Assembly (NCBI GenBank): GCA_016297895.1
Contig: JAEDFS010000001.1
Coordinates: 124,001-188,000, forward strand
Reading direction: 5' to 3'
DNA from: Marvinbryantia sp.
GTDB lineage: Bacteria; Bacillota; Clostridia; Lachnospirales; Lachnospiraceae
Length of the DNA stretch: 64,000 bases
In this document: in pieces, positions 24,763 through 33,870 of the stretch
Position numbering within the stretch: position 1 is the first letter of the stretch
Layout of the letters: each line of letters starts with the position of its first letter
Notes under the pieces: model-generated
The model's database searches: none
Seen by the model: the letters and a program-made list of their open reading frames with translations, nothing else
Told to the model about the DNA's origin: nothing
Translations under genes and position numbers: made by a program

Positions 24763-27186
24763 ATGGAAACCATCCGCATATCAGTCCGGAATCTGGTAGA
24801 GTTTATTCTGCGCAGCGGAGATATCGACAATCGAAGAGGTACCATGGCGGAAAAAGATGCCATGCAAATGGGCAGCCGTCTGCACCGGAAAATTCAGGGG
24901 CAGATGGGTGCTTCTTATCATGCCGAGATTCCGCTGTACACAGAGGTGAATTGCGGGTCCTACATCCTTCGGGTGGAAGGAAGGGCGGACGGGATCTTTA
25001 CGGAGGAAGGAAAGACTCTGATCGATGAGATCAAGGGTGTGTATCGGGATCTTTCCAGAATGGAGGAGCCGGTGGCGGTGCATCTTGCCCAGGCGAAGTG
25101 CTATGCCTGTATGTATGCAGCAGGGCGGGAAACGGAACAGATCGGGGTGCAGATGACTTATGCCAATCTGGATACGGAGGAGATCCGGCGTTTCCGAATG
25201 GAATACTCCCGGGAGGAATTGACGAATTGGTTTGAAGAGTTGATTCGGGCGTACAGAAAATGGACCGATTTTCAATTTGAGTGGGAAAAGATCCGTCAGA
25301 ATTCTATTCAAAAGGTAGAATTCCCCTATCCTTACAGGGAAGGGCAGCGCAACCTGGCAGCTGCCGTATATCGGACGATAAAACGGGAGAAAAAGCTGTT
25401 TATTCAGGCTCCTACCGGGGTTGGAAAGACGCTTTCTACCATATTTCCGGCGGTAAAAGCCGTCGGTGAGGGATTCGGAGGAAAAATTTTTTATCTGACA
25501 GCCAAGACCATCACAAGAACAGTGGCTCAGGAGGCGTTTTCTTTATTAAAGGAACAGGGCCTTAAGTATAAGGTAGAGACGCTGACAGCGAAAGATAAGA
25601 TCTGTATGTGTGGGGAGACCGACTGCAATCCGGAAAAATGCCCTTATGCAAAGGGACACTATGACCGGGTCAATGATGCGGTGTATGAACTGCTCACCAC
25701 ATATGGGGAGGAAAAAACGGACGGCTATACCAGAGAGAGAATGGTCGCACATGCAGAAAAATGGCAGGTCTGTCCCTTTGAGATGTCACTGGATCTTTCA
25801 CTCTGGGTCGATGCCGTCATCTGTGATTATAATTATGTGTTTGACCCCCAGGCGAAGCTGAAACGTTTTTTTGCAGAAGGCGTAAAGGGGGATTATATTT
25901 TTCTGATCGATGAAGCCCATAATCTGGTAGAGCGTGGAAGAGAGATGTTCAGCGCTTCCTTATATAAGGAAGATTTTCTGGAGATGAAGAGGATTCTGAA
26001 ACCAATCAGCAAAAAAGCAGAACGTGGGCTGGAAAAATGCAACAGGTACCTGCTGGAATGGAAACGGGAATGTGAGGGGTATGCGATCATCAAAGAAATC
26101 GGTCATTTTTCTCTGGCACTGATGAATGTGGCTTCCAGGCTGGAAGAACTCTTCGAGGACAGAGAGGACACGATCGGACGGTATCTGGAAAAAGAAGCAG
26201 GGAAAGAGGAGCAGAGAAAGAAAATCCTGGAATTTTATTTCCAGGTGCGCAGTTTTCTGGATATAGAGGAAGAGATGGATGACAGTTATAAGATCTATAC
26301 GGAGCTTGAGCCGGATGGAAGGTTTAAGATCAGGCTGTACTGCATCAATACCTTTCATAAGATTGGGGAGTGCCTGGACAAGGGAAGAGGAAGTGTGTTG
26401 TTTTCCGCAACCCTGCTTCCGGTGCGCTATTATATGGGACTGCTTTCAGGGACGGAAGAGGACTATGCCGTATATGCCCATTCCCCGTTTGATATCAGAA
26501 AGAAAAAAGTGCTGGTGGCTACCGATGTGAGCAGCCGTTATACAAGGCGCAGCCGGGGAGAATATGAAAAGATCTCTGAGTATATTCGAAGAGCCGTAAA
26601 AGCCCGGCCGGGGAATTATCTGGTATTTTTTCCTTCCTATAAAATGCTGGAGGATGTAAGGCAGGTTTTTGAGGAATATCCTGGAGAAAACGGTACGGAG
26701 GAAATGGTAAGTGTGCTCGCTCAGAGCAATCATATGACGGAAGAGGATCGGGAGGAATTCCTGAGCCACTTTTCAGGAGAAGAAAATGAGACATCTCTTG
26801 TGGGATTCTGTGTGATGGGCGGAATCTTCGGGGAGGGAATCGACCTGAAACGGGAATCTCTGATAGGAGCACTGATCGTGGGAACCGGACTGCCGCAGAT
26901 CTGTCATGAACGGGAGATCTTAAAGCAGTATTATGACGAAAGAAATATGGACGGGTTTGCCTATGCCTATCAGTATCCGGGCATGAATAAGGTGCTTCAG
27001 TCTGCGGGGAGGGTGATCCGTACCGATGAGGACCGGGGGATTATCCTCCTTCTGGATGAACGGTTCTGCCGGCAGCAATACCGGAACATCTTCCCAAGGG
27101 AGTGGGAGGACTACGAATTCTGTACACTTCAGAGTGTAACATCGAAGCTTCAGGAGTTCTGGAAGCAGAATGAAAAAGAACAATAA
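24763..27186 (+). CDS. DinG/XPD-like DNA helicase with N-terminal PD-(D/E)XK nuclease-like domain
   Basis: Probable DNA-repair helicase of 807 aa. The N-terminal 190 residues look like a Cas4/RecB-type nuclease domain (GSRLHRKIQGQM, VEGRADGIF, LIDEIKGVY). The superfamily 2 helicase follows with Walker A APTGVGKT near 217, four cysteines suited to an XPD-type Fe-S cluster (CMCGETDCNPEKCP near 282-295 and VCPFEMS near 340), DEAH near 383, and a C-terminal helicase half ending with QSAGRVIRTDEDRG. Single-strand DNA binding and 5'-3' polarity are expected from the family. A 14-base gap leads to the AEC transporter gene. No SOS box recognised; AAAACGACA sits over the start point. Confidence 0.85.
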   Translation: METIRISVRNLVEFILRSGDIDNRRGTMAEKDAMQMGSRLHRKIQGQMGASYHAEIPLYTEVNCGSYILRVEGRADGIFTEEGKTLIDEIKGVYRDLSRMEEPVAVHLAQAKCYACMYAAGRETEQIGVQMTYANLDTEEIRRFRMEYSREELTNWFEELIRAYRKWTDFQFEWEKIRQNSIQKVEFPYPYREGQRNLAAAVYRTIKREKKLFIQAPTGVGKTLSTIFPAVKAVGEGFGGKIFYLTAKTITRTVAQEAFSLLKEQGLKYKVETLTAKDKICMCGETDCNPEKCPYAKGHYDRVNDAVYELLTTYGEEKTDGYTRERMVAHAEKWQVCPFEMSLDLSLWVDAVICDYNYVFDPQAKLKRFFAEGVKGDYIFLIDEAHNLVERGREMFSASLYKEDFLEMKRILKPISKKAERGLEKCNRYLLEWKRECEGYAIIKEIGHFSLALMNVASRLEELFEDREDTIGRYLEKEAGKEEQRKKILEFYFQVRSFLDIEEEMDDSYKIYTELEPDGRFKIRLYCINTFHKIGECLDKGRGSVLFSATLLPVRYYMGLLSGTEEDYAVYAHSPFDIRKKKVLVATDVSSRYTRRSRGEYEKISEYIRRAVKARPGNYLVFFPSYKMLEDVRQVFEEYPGENGTEEMVSVLAQSNHMTEEDREEFLSHFSGEENETSLVGFCVMGGIFGEGIDLKRESLIGALIVGTGLPQICHEREILKQYYDERNMDGFAYAYQYPGMNKVLQSAGRVIRTDEDRGIILLLDERFCRQQYRNIFPREWEDYEFCTLQSVTSKLQEFWKQNEKEQ

Positions 27187-27198
27187 AGGAGAAACGTT

Positions 27199-28122
27199 AT
27201 GGATTTTTATAGTATAGCCGGCAGAATGCTGTCTCTGTTTTTCATTATGGTCATTGGATATGTCATGAGAAAAGCAAAGGTGATCGATGAGGAAGCCAAT
27301 GTGCGGTATACAAAACTGGTTCTGAATATTACGGTTCCGGCTCAGGTTCTTACCGCATTTCTTACGAATCGGGGAATTATGGGGACCGGAGAGCTCGTTT
27401 TTAATTTTGCACTCAGCGTGGCGGTCTTTGCTGTATATGGGATCCTGGCTGTTCTTTTTCTGACGCTGACAAAAGTGCCGAAAGAGCAGAGGGGAACCTA
27501 TGCATTTATGACCATGTTCAGCAATGTGGGGTTTATGGGATATCCGGTGATCACGGCAGTGTTCGGTTCCCGGGCCATGATCTATGCGGTCATTCTGAAT
27601 GTGGTATTTAACCTGGTGGTTTATTCAGCAGGTATTGCCATGATCGGGGGAAGATCCGGATCATTCAGATTCCGGCCCGGGGTTTTATTAAATATTCCCC
27701 TGGGAGCATCTCTGATCTCAATTCTTCTCTATTTTACCGAGATCACATTTCCGGCACCGGTCATGGAGTCCCTGAATTATCTGGGAAATGTCACAACTCC
27801 GGTTGCCATGCTGATATTGGGATCTACGATCGCATCCATGCCGGTGAAGGAGCTGTTTGATGATTGGAGAATTTACCTTTTTACGGCGTTTCGCCTGCTG
27901 GTGATTCCCTTTGTGATCTATCTCCTGCTGAAACCGGTGCATCCGGCAGCAGATCTGATGAAGGGAACCCTGATCATTCTTTCTGCGATGCCGGTGGCCA
28001 CCAATTCCACGATGCTGGCCATTGAGTATAAGGGAGATGTGCACCTGGCATCCAAGGGAGTCTTTTTCAGTACGATTCTTTCCGTACTGACGATTCCTTT
28101 CATGGCGATGCTGTGTCAATAA
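27199..28122 (+). CDS. AEC-family (auxin efflux carrier type) membrane transporter
   Basis: 307-residue membrane protein with about ten hydrophobic segments and the AEC-type internal repeat (FFIMVIGYVMRKAKVID at the start; MFSNVGFMGYPVITAVFG near the middle; SAMPVATNSTMLA near the end). Bacterial members move organic acids such as malate or malonate; the substrate here is unknown. AAAGGAG precedes ATG 27199. It follows the helicase by 12 bases and precedes the RND gene by 27, so the three may share transcription though their functions look unrelated. Confidence 0.85.
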   Translation: MDFYSIAGRMLSLFFIMVIGYVMRKAKVIDEEANVRYTKLVLNITVPAQVLTAFLTNRGIMGTGELVFNFALSVAVFAVYGILAVLFLTLTKVPKEQRGTYAFMTMFSNVGFMGYPVITAVFGSRAMIYAVILNVVFNLVVYSAGIAMIGGRSGSFRFRPGVLLNIPLGASLISILLYFTEITFPAPVMESLNYLGNVTTPVAMLILGSTIASMPVKELFDDWRIYLFTAFRLLVIPFVIYLLLKPVHPAADLMKGTLIILSAMPVATNSTMLAIEYKGDVHLASKGVFFSTILSVLTIPFMAMLCQ

Positions 28123-28149
28123 CAGAAGTTATCAGAGAGGAGGAAATGT

Positions 28150-31100
28150 ATGCTATCCCGTTACAGTGTGAAGAGAGCCTATACCGTCCTGGTGGGGGTC
28201 GTGTTGATCCTGATTCTGGGAGTGGTGTCTTTTACCAGCATGAAGACCGATCTTCTGCCGGACATGACGCTGCCTTACGCCATTGTATATACCACTTATC
28301 CTGGAGCAAGTCCGGAGGAGGTGGAAACGATGGTCACCAGACCTGTGGAACAGGCCATGGCAACCATCAGTAATATTGAGACGGTCAATTCGGTGTCCGG
28401 TGAGAATGTTTCTACGGTGATCCTGGAGTTTTCCCAGTCTGCCAATATGGATGCGGCAACCATTGAGATGAGGGAAAAACTGGATCAGATCGAAGGATAC
28501 TGGGATGATTCCGTGGGAAGTCCGGTGATCATGAAACTGAATCCGGATATGCTGCCGGTCATGGTGTCCGCACTGGAAGCGGGAGAGATGACCCAGAGTG
28601 ACCTGACGGATCTGGTAAATAATGAGATCCTGCCGGAGCTGGAGAGTATCGAGGGAGTGGCTTCCGTAAGCGCATCCGGAACCATCGAAGAACAGGTGCA
28701 GGTGATGATCCGGGAAGACAAGCTGGAGGCGGTAAACCAAAAGATCAGACAGGCGCTGGATAAACAGTTTGAAGAAGCTGAGAATGAGATCGAGGATGGT
28801 CAGGCAGAGCTGGAGAACGGAAAACAGCAGCTGGAAAACGGCCAGAATCAACTGGCGGACCAGACTTCTGCCGCAGAGAGCCAGATCAGTGCCGGTACAG
28901 GACAGATGATCACCGGACAGATTCAGCTGGATCAGAAACTGGCGGAAGTGGAAGCAGGACTTGCGAAGCTGGATGCGTCTGAACAGGAACTGGAGGCAAA
29001 GGAAAAGGAGCTGGTAGATGCAGAACTGGCACTCAGTCAGCTTCCTGCCCAGAAAGCAACACTGGAAGCCCAGAAAGCACAGCTGGAATCAGCGATCGGT
29101 CTTCTGGAGCAGGCACCGGGGGCGCTGGAGGAACTGGATCGGAATATTATGTGGATGGAGACTGTGGTCGATGTCTTAAAGGCCATGGATCAGACGGCAC
29201 AGACGGAGAAACCTTCAGAGACGGAGACAAAAGAAACCGGAAACGTCAGTCAGACAGAGACAGGTATTTCTTCGGGCGGAAGCACTCCGTCCATCCCTTC
29301 CTCAGGCGGAAACGTATCATCCTCAGGCGTGGAAGAGAGCAGCGTCATCCAGGAAGATGCTCTGGAGCCCTATGAGGTACCGGTTATGGAGACCGAAGCT
29401 TTGCAGCCGGAAACGGCAGCACTGATTGAAAATCCGGTAACAGATACCCAGGCGGGAAACATTCCGACGGCGGAGGAGATCAGCCAGATGCTGGAAGGGG
29501 TAAGTATTTCTGCTAAAATAAAGGAACTGGAGACGACCCTGGCAGAATGTAAGAAGCAGAGAAGTCAGATCCTGGATGGGCTGTCTTCGGCCGGTGTGGA
29601 TGTAAAAAAAGAGGGTTCGGCTCTGATCGAGAATATCGATTCCGTAAAGACCCAGCTGATCAGCAGAAAGCTGCAGCTGGAGGACGGACTGGCTCAGGTT
29701 CAGGAAGCCATTGATAAAATGCCGGAGCAGCAGGCAGCCATCGCTTCCGGAAGACAGGCGATTACAGATGGGAAGGCCCAGATCTCGGAGGGACGCACCC
29801 AGCTTCTGGCGGCAAAAGAACAGCTTCTGGCAGCAAAACAGAAGATCTCTTCCGGTCAGTCTACGGCTGCTGAGGCCACAGCTCAGCTCAATCAGGCGAA
29901 GATTGCCGCTACCATTGAGATGGCAGTGGGGAAAGCAGAACTTAACCAGGGACAGAAGCAGCTGGACGAGGCACTGGAGCAGATCCGGTCTCAGAAAGAA
30001 ACGGCTTATGATCAGGCGGATGTGACACAGATCGTTACAGCTGACATGGTAAAAGGAATTCTGGCGGCTCAGAACTTTACCATGCCTGCAGGGTATGTGA
30101 CAGAAGAGGGCGTAGATTTTCTGGTGCGTATCGGCAATAAACTGGAGGCAACGGAGGATCTGGAAAATCTGATGCTTCTGGATCTCCATATGGACGGACT
30201 GGATCCCATTCGTCTGTCGGATGTGGCAGATGTACAGATCCTGGATAACAGCGGAGAGATCTATGCGAAGATCAACGGAAATGCAGGAGTCATGTTTACC
30301 ATGCAGAAACAGTCCGGTTATTCCACCGGTGAAGTATCCAACCGGATCAAAAAGAAATTTTCAGAGCTGGAGGAATCAGGAGAAGGGATCCATTTCATCA
30401 AACTGATGGATCAGGGTATCTACATCGACATGGTAGTCGATTCCGTACTGCAGAATATGCTTTCCGGTGCGGCTTTGGCCATTCTGGTTCTGCTGATATT
30501 CTTAAAGAGCTTCCGGACCACACTTGTAATCGCAGTCTCGATCCCCATCAGTATCCTGACTGCGGTGGTGCTGATGTATTTCAGTAATATTTCCCTGAAC
30601 ATTATTTCTCTGTCCGGACTGGCTCTGGGAATCGGTATGCTGGTGGATAATTCCATTGTAGTCATTGAGAATATTTTCCGATTGAGAAATGAGGGATACG
30701 GGGTAAAGAAGGCGGCAGTGGAAGGAGCCAATCAGGTGGCTGGTTCCATTGCAGCATCCACTCTGACTACGGTATGTGTATTTCTGCCGATCGTATTTAC
30801 GGAAGGAATCACCCGTCAGCTATTTGTGGATATGGGATTGACCATCGGGTATTCCCTGGCAGCCAGCCTTCTGGTGGCCTTGACGGTGGTTCCTGCCATG
30901 GGAGCGGGACTTTTAAAGAAAAACAAAGAAAGACCGGACAGGTTTTTCACTTTTATACAGAACGGATATGCGGCAATTCTCAGGGTTTCGCTGAAAGCAA
31001 AATTCCTGGTGCTGCTTCTGGCGGCCGGTCTTCTGGTGCTTTCCGTGAAACTGTCCTTATCAAAAGGAACCGCTTTTATGCCGGAGATGGAGAGCACTCA

Positions 31101-32514
31101 GGTAACGGTAAATCTTCAGATGCCAAAAGACAGTACCCTGGCGGAGACTGCGGCAATGTCTGATACCATCATGGAGCGGATTCTGACTCTTACGGATGTG
31201 ACCGATGTGGGAGCCATGGCGGGAGGTTCCGGTATGAGCAGCATGATGGGAGGCTCCGGCGGTGGAACCGATCAGGTGTCCATGTATGTACTGCTTACGG
31301 AAGAACCGGAGCTTTCCAATGAAGAACTGGTAAAGGAGATCAGAGAAAAAACGGCAGATCTTAACTGTACTCTGGATATTGAGACCTCTACCATGGATAT
31401 GTCGGCCCTGGGAGGCAGCGGCATTTCCATCAACATAAAGGGACGGGAGCTGGATCAGTTAAAGAAGATGGCCGGGGAAGTGGCGGCCATTGTGGGACAG
31501 GTGGAAGGAACCAAAAATGTATCTGACGGCATCGCAGAGAAAACACTGGAGCTGCGTCTGGTGGTGGATAAGGATAAAGCGATGGAATATCAGCTTACCA
31601 CAGCGCAGGTGTTCCAGTTCCTGGCCGGAAAACTGGCAGAAGCTTCCAGTGCCACCACTCTGAGCACTCTTTCCAGGGATTATTCGGTGCTGGTGGTCAG
31701 TGATACAGATGAGACGCTGACAAGAGATAAGATTCGGGAACTGACCATAAAAGGCACCGATAAAGATCAGAACGAAGTGGATGTACCTCTGAAGGATCTG
31801 GTGGAATTTGTGGACACGGAAGGGTTCTCTTCCATTAACAGACAGGCTCAGACCAGGTATGTCACGGTTTCAGCAGAAATCGAAGAGGGACATAATATTG
31901 GTCTTGTGGCTGCAGAGGTGGAAAAGGCACTGAATGAGTATGAAGTACCCAAAGGGTACAGCCTGGAAATGGCGGGAGAAGATGAAACGATCAACGAGGC
32001 AATGGTGCAGATGTTGAAAATGCTGGCGATGGCTGTGGCGTTTATGTACCTGATCATGGTGGCACAGTTCCAGTCACTGCTGTCTCCCTTTATTATCATG
32101 TTTACCATTCCTCTGGCATTTACGGGAGGCTTCTTTGGACTTTACCTTACCGGAAATCCCGTGAGCATCATTGCCATGCTGGGATTTGTCATGCTGTCCG
32201 GTATCATTGTAAATAACGGAATCGTGCTGGTTGACTATATCAATCAGCTTCGAAGAGGCGGAATGGAAAAAAGAGATGCTATTGTGGAAGCAGGAAGAAC
32301 GAGACTGCGTCCGATTATTATGACGGCTCTCACTACGATCCTGGGCCTGATCATGATGGCTGTCGGAGGAGATATGGGAGCAGATATGGTTCAGCCTATG
32401 GCAATCGTAACCATCGGAGGACTGACCTACGGAACCCTGCTGACACTGTTCGTGGTGCCTTGTATTTATGATATTCTGAATCGGAAAAAGGATATGACGG
32501 AAGAAGAATTGTAA
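28150..32514 (+). CDS. RND efflux transporter with large coiled-coil insertion
   Basis: Giant HAE-type RND permease of 1454 aa; the usual length is about 1000-1050. The RND frame is complete: TM1 and DLLPDMTLPYAIVYTTYPGASPEEVE at the start, the first TM bundle from about 760 with GLALGIGMLVDNSIVVIENIFR near 820-841, a second porter region, and the last TM bundle from about 1290 with GFVMLSGIIVNNGIVLVDYIN. Between about residues 190 and 640 an inserted segment of heptad-like Leu/Gln/Glu/Lys repeats is interrupted by a Ser/Thr/Pro/Gly linker near 365-400. The insertion lies in the extracellular loop and could replace a separate adaptor protein in a cell without outer membrane (inference). GGAGGAAATGT precedes the ATG. 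No adaptor gene is adjacent. Substrate unknown. Confidence 0.88.
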   Translation: MLSRYSVKRAYTVLVGVVLILILGVVSFTSMKTDLLPDMTLPYAIVYTTYPGASPEEVETMVTRPVEQAMATISNIETVNSVSGENVSTVILEFSQSANMDAATIEMREKLDQIEGYWDDSVGSPVIMKLNPDMLPVMVSALEAGEMTQSDLTDLVNNEILPELESIEGVASVSASGTIEEQVQVMIREDKLEAVNQKIRQALDKQFEEAENEIEDGQAELENGKQQLENGQNQLADQTSAAESQISAGTGQMITGQIQLDQKLAEVEAGLAKLDASEQELEAKEKELVDAELALSQLPAQKATLEAQKAQLESAIGLLEQAPGALEELDRNIMWMETVVDVLKAMDQTAQTEKPSETETKETGNVSQTETGISSGGSTPSIPSSGGNVSSSGVEESSVIQEDALEPYEVPVMETEALQPETAALIENPVTDTQAGNIPTAEEISQMLEGVSISAKIKELETTLAECKKQRSQILDGLSSAGVDVKKEGSALIENIDSVKTQLISRKLQLEDGLAQVQEAIDKMPEQQAAIASGRQAITDGKAQISEGRTQLLAAKEQLLAAKQKISSGQSTAAEATAQLNQAKIAATIEMAVGKAELNQGQKQLDEALEQIRSQKETAYDQADVTQIVTADMVKGILAAQNFTMPAGYVTEEGVDFLVRIGNKLEATEDLENLMLLDLHMDGLDPIRLSDVADVQILDNSGEIYAKINGNAGVMFTMQKQSGYSTGEVSNRIKKKFSELEESGEGIHFIKLMDQGIYIDMVVDSVLQNMLSGAALAILVLLIFLKSFRTTLVIAVSIPISILTAVVLMYFSNISLNIISLSGLALGIGMLVDNSIVVIENIFRLRNEGYGVKKAAVEGANQVAGSIAASTLTTVCVFLPIVFTEGITRQLFVDMGLTIGYSLAASLLVALTVVPAMGAGLLKKNKERPDRFFTFIQNGYAAILRVSLKAKFLVLLLAAGLLVLSVKLSLSKGTAFMPEMESTQVTVNLQMPKDSTLAETAAMSDTIMERILTLTDVTDVGAMAGGSGMSSMMGGSGGGTDQVSMYVLLTEEPELSNEELVKEIREKTADLNCTLDIETSTMDMSALGGSGISINIKGRELDQLKKMAGEVAAIVGQVEGTKNVSDGIAEKTLELRLVVDKDKAMEYQLTTAQVFQFLAGKLAEASSATTLSTLSRDYSVLVVSDTDETLTRDKIRELTIKGTDKDQNEVDVPLKDLVEFVDTEGFSSINRQAQTRYVTVSAEIEEGHNIGLVAAEVEKALNEYEVPKGYSLEMAGEDETINEAMVQMLKMLAMAVAFMYLIMVAQFQSLLSPFIIMFTIPLAFTGGFFGLYLTGNPVSIIAMLGFVMLSGIIVNNGIVLVDYINQLRRGGMEKRDAIVEAGRTRLRPIIMTALTTILGLIMMAVGGDMGADMVQPMAIVTIGGLTYGTLLTLFVVPCIYDILNRKKDMTEEEL

Positions 32515-32515
32515 G

Positions 32516-32559
32516 AAAAAGCCCGGCACCCTGTCTTAGCGGAAGACAGGGTATCGGGC
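32516..32559 (-). terminator. terminator of the UMF1-type MFS gene
   Basis: Stem of GCCCG plus ACCCTGTCTT with its complement, interrupted by a 2-base internal mismatch, loop AGCGG. The T run follows on the minus strand only (the AAAAA at 32516-32520), so it ends the minus-strand transcript and lies 5 bases beyond the RND stop codon. Confidence 0.85.
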
Positions 32560-32567
32560 GAAATCAT

Positions 32568-33818
32568 TCAGCGGCTGCGTTCCCGGTTCATTCTGGCTGA
32601 TTTGCAGAACAGGAAGAATCCAATGAGAAACAGAACGGCAAGAGCTGACACACCGGAATTGGTGCGTCCTGTAACCTGGGCAACGACACCGACTAAGGTA
32701 GTGCCCACAAAGGAGGCTCCTTTCCCACAGATATCATAGAGACCAAAATACTCTCCGGATTTTTCCGGAGGGATGATTTTGGCAAAATAGGAACGGGAAA
32801 GTGCCTGGATCCCACCCTGAAACATGCCCACAAAAACAGCCAGAGTCCAGAATTCCCACTGCTGATCCAACTGTATGGCGAACAGGGCGATTGCCGTGTA
32901 GGCGAGAATGCAGATCCTGATCAGCTTATCCGTCTCATATTTTTTGGAGAGTCTGGCGAAAATAAGAGCAAAGGGAAAGGCAACGATCTGGGTGACCAGA
33001 AGAGCCAGCAAAAGTCCCTGGCTGTCAAGTCCGAGAGAACTGCCGTAAGCCGTAGCCATTTCAATGATCGTATAGACGCCGTCGATAAAGAAGAAGAAGG
33101 CAAGCAGATACCAGAAGATATGCTTCTCCTGTTTTATATCCAGCAGGGTATCCTTAAGACGCCGGAAGCTGTCCCTTATGGGATGTTCCCTGGTTGCTGC
33201 AAAATGTTCCTGGCGATAATTTCGGATCAGGGGCACCGTCAGAAGGAACCACCATCCGGCATTGATCAGGAATGCGATCACCATGGCACTGCGCATGGAG
33301 AGCCCGATCTTTTCATTCATCAGTACCAGGAAAAGAGAAAGGATAAATGGAATACAGCTTCCGATATAGCCCCAGGCATATCCATAGGAGGAAATGCTAT
33401 CCATCCGTTCCGGTGTGGTCACGTCCACAAGCATGGAATCATAGCAGATCAGGCTGGCATGGAATCCGATCTTTGCAAGAACAAAGACTGCCAGAAAAAC
33501 GATCCATGAGGTTGGAACGGAAAGTGCGGCACACCCCAGGACGCCCAGGATCATGGTAAAGGTAAACAACGGCTTTCTGAAATTTCTGGTATCAGCCATG
33601 GTTCCAAGGATCGGGCCGATGACCGCTACGATGATCGTAGATACCGAGGCGGCGTAGCCCCAGTATGCCAGATAGTCTACTTCGGAGATTCCTGCATTTT
33701 TTGCCAGATAATTAAAATAAATGGGGAGAATGGTGGTAACCAGCAGCATAAAGGCAGAATTTCCTACATCATACAGGATCCAGTATTTCTCCGGTTTTGT
33801 CAGCTTTTCTTTATTCAT
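32568..33818 (-). CDS. UMF1/Atg22-type MFS transporter
   Basis: 416-residue membrane protein with 12 predicted segments. The N terminus KYWILYDVGNSAFMLLVTTILPIYFNYL and the loop GPILGTMADTRNFRKP mark the UMF1 (Atg22-like) branch of the major facilitator superfamily. Members in yeast export amino acids from the vacuole; bacterial substrates are not established. GGGAGC lies upstream of ATG 33818. It is 52 bases downstream of the MATE-ATPase gene on the same strand, so it may be read from the GH3 promoter or from a weak TATAAA-type promoter in the gap. Confidence 0.82.
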   Translation of the reverse strand: MNKEKLTKPEKYWILYDVGNSAFMLLVTTILPIYFNYLAKNAGISEVDYLAYWGYAASVSTIIVAVIGPILGTMADTRNFRKPLFTFTMILGVLGCAALSVPTSWIVFLAVFVLAKIGFHASLICYDSMLVDVTTPERMDSISSYGYAWGYIGSCIPFILSLFLVLMNEKIGLSMRSAMVIAFLINAGWWFLLTVPLIRNYRQEHFAATREHPIRDSFRRLKDTLLDIKQEKHIFWYLLAFFFFIDGVYTIIEMATAYGSSLGLDSQGLLLALLVTQIVAFPFALIFARLSKKYETDKLIRICILAYTAIALFAIQLDQQWEFWTLAVFVGMFQGGIQALSRSYFAKIIPPEKSGEYFGLYDICGKGASFVGTTLVGVVAQVTGRTNSGVSALAVLFLIGFFLFCKSARMNRERSR

Positions 33819-33870
33819 GTTATGGAAGCTCCCTTTCTGATTTTATCTGAGTTTTATACAGCATGACACT

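Noticed and set aside
32516..32559. Terminator of the RND gene on the plus strand
   Set aside because: The plus-strand side lacks a T tract; the T run is present only for the minus-strand MFS gene.
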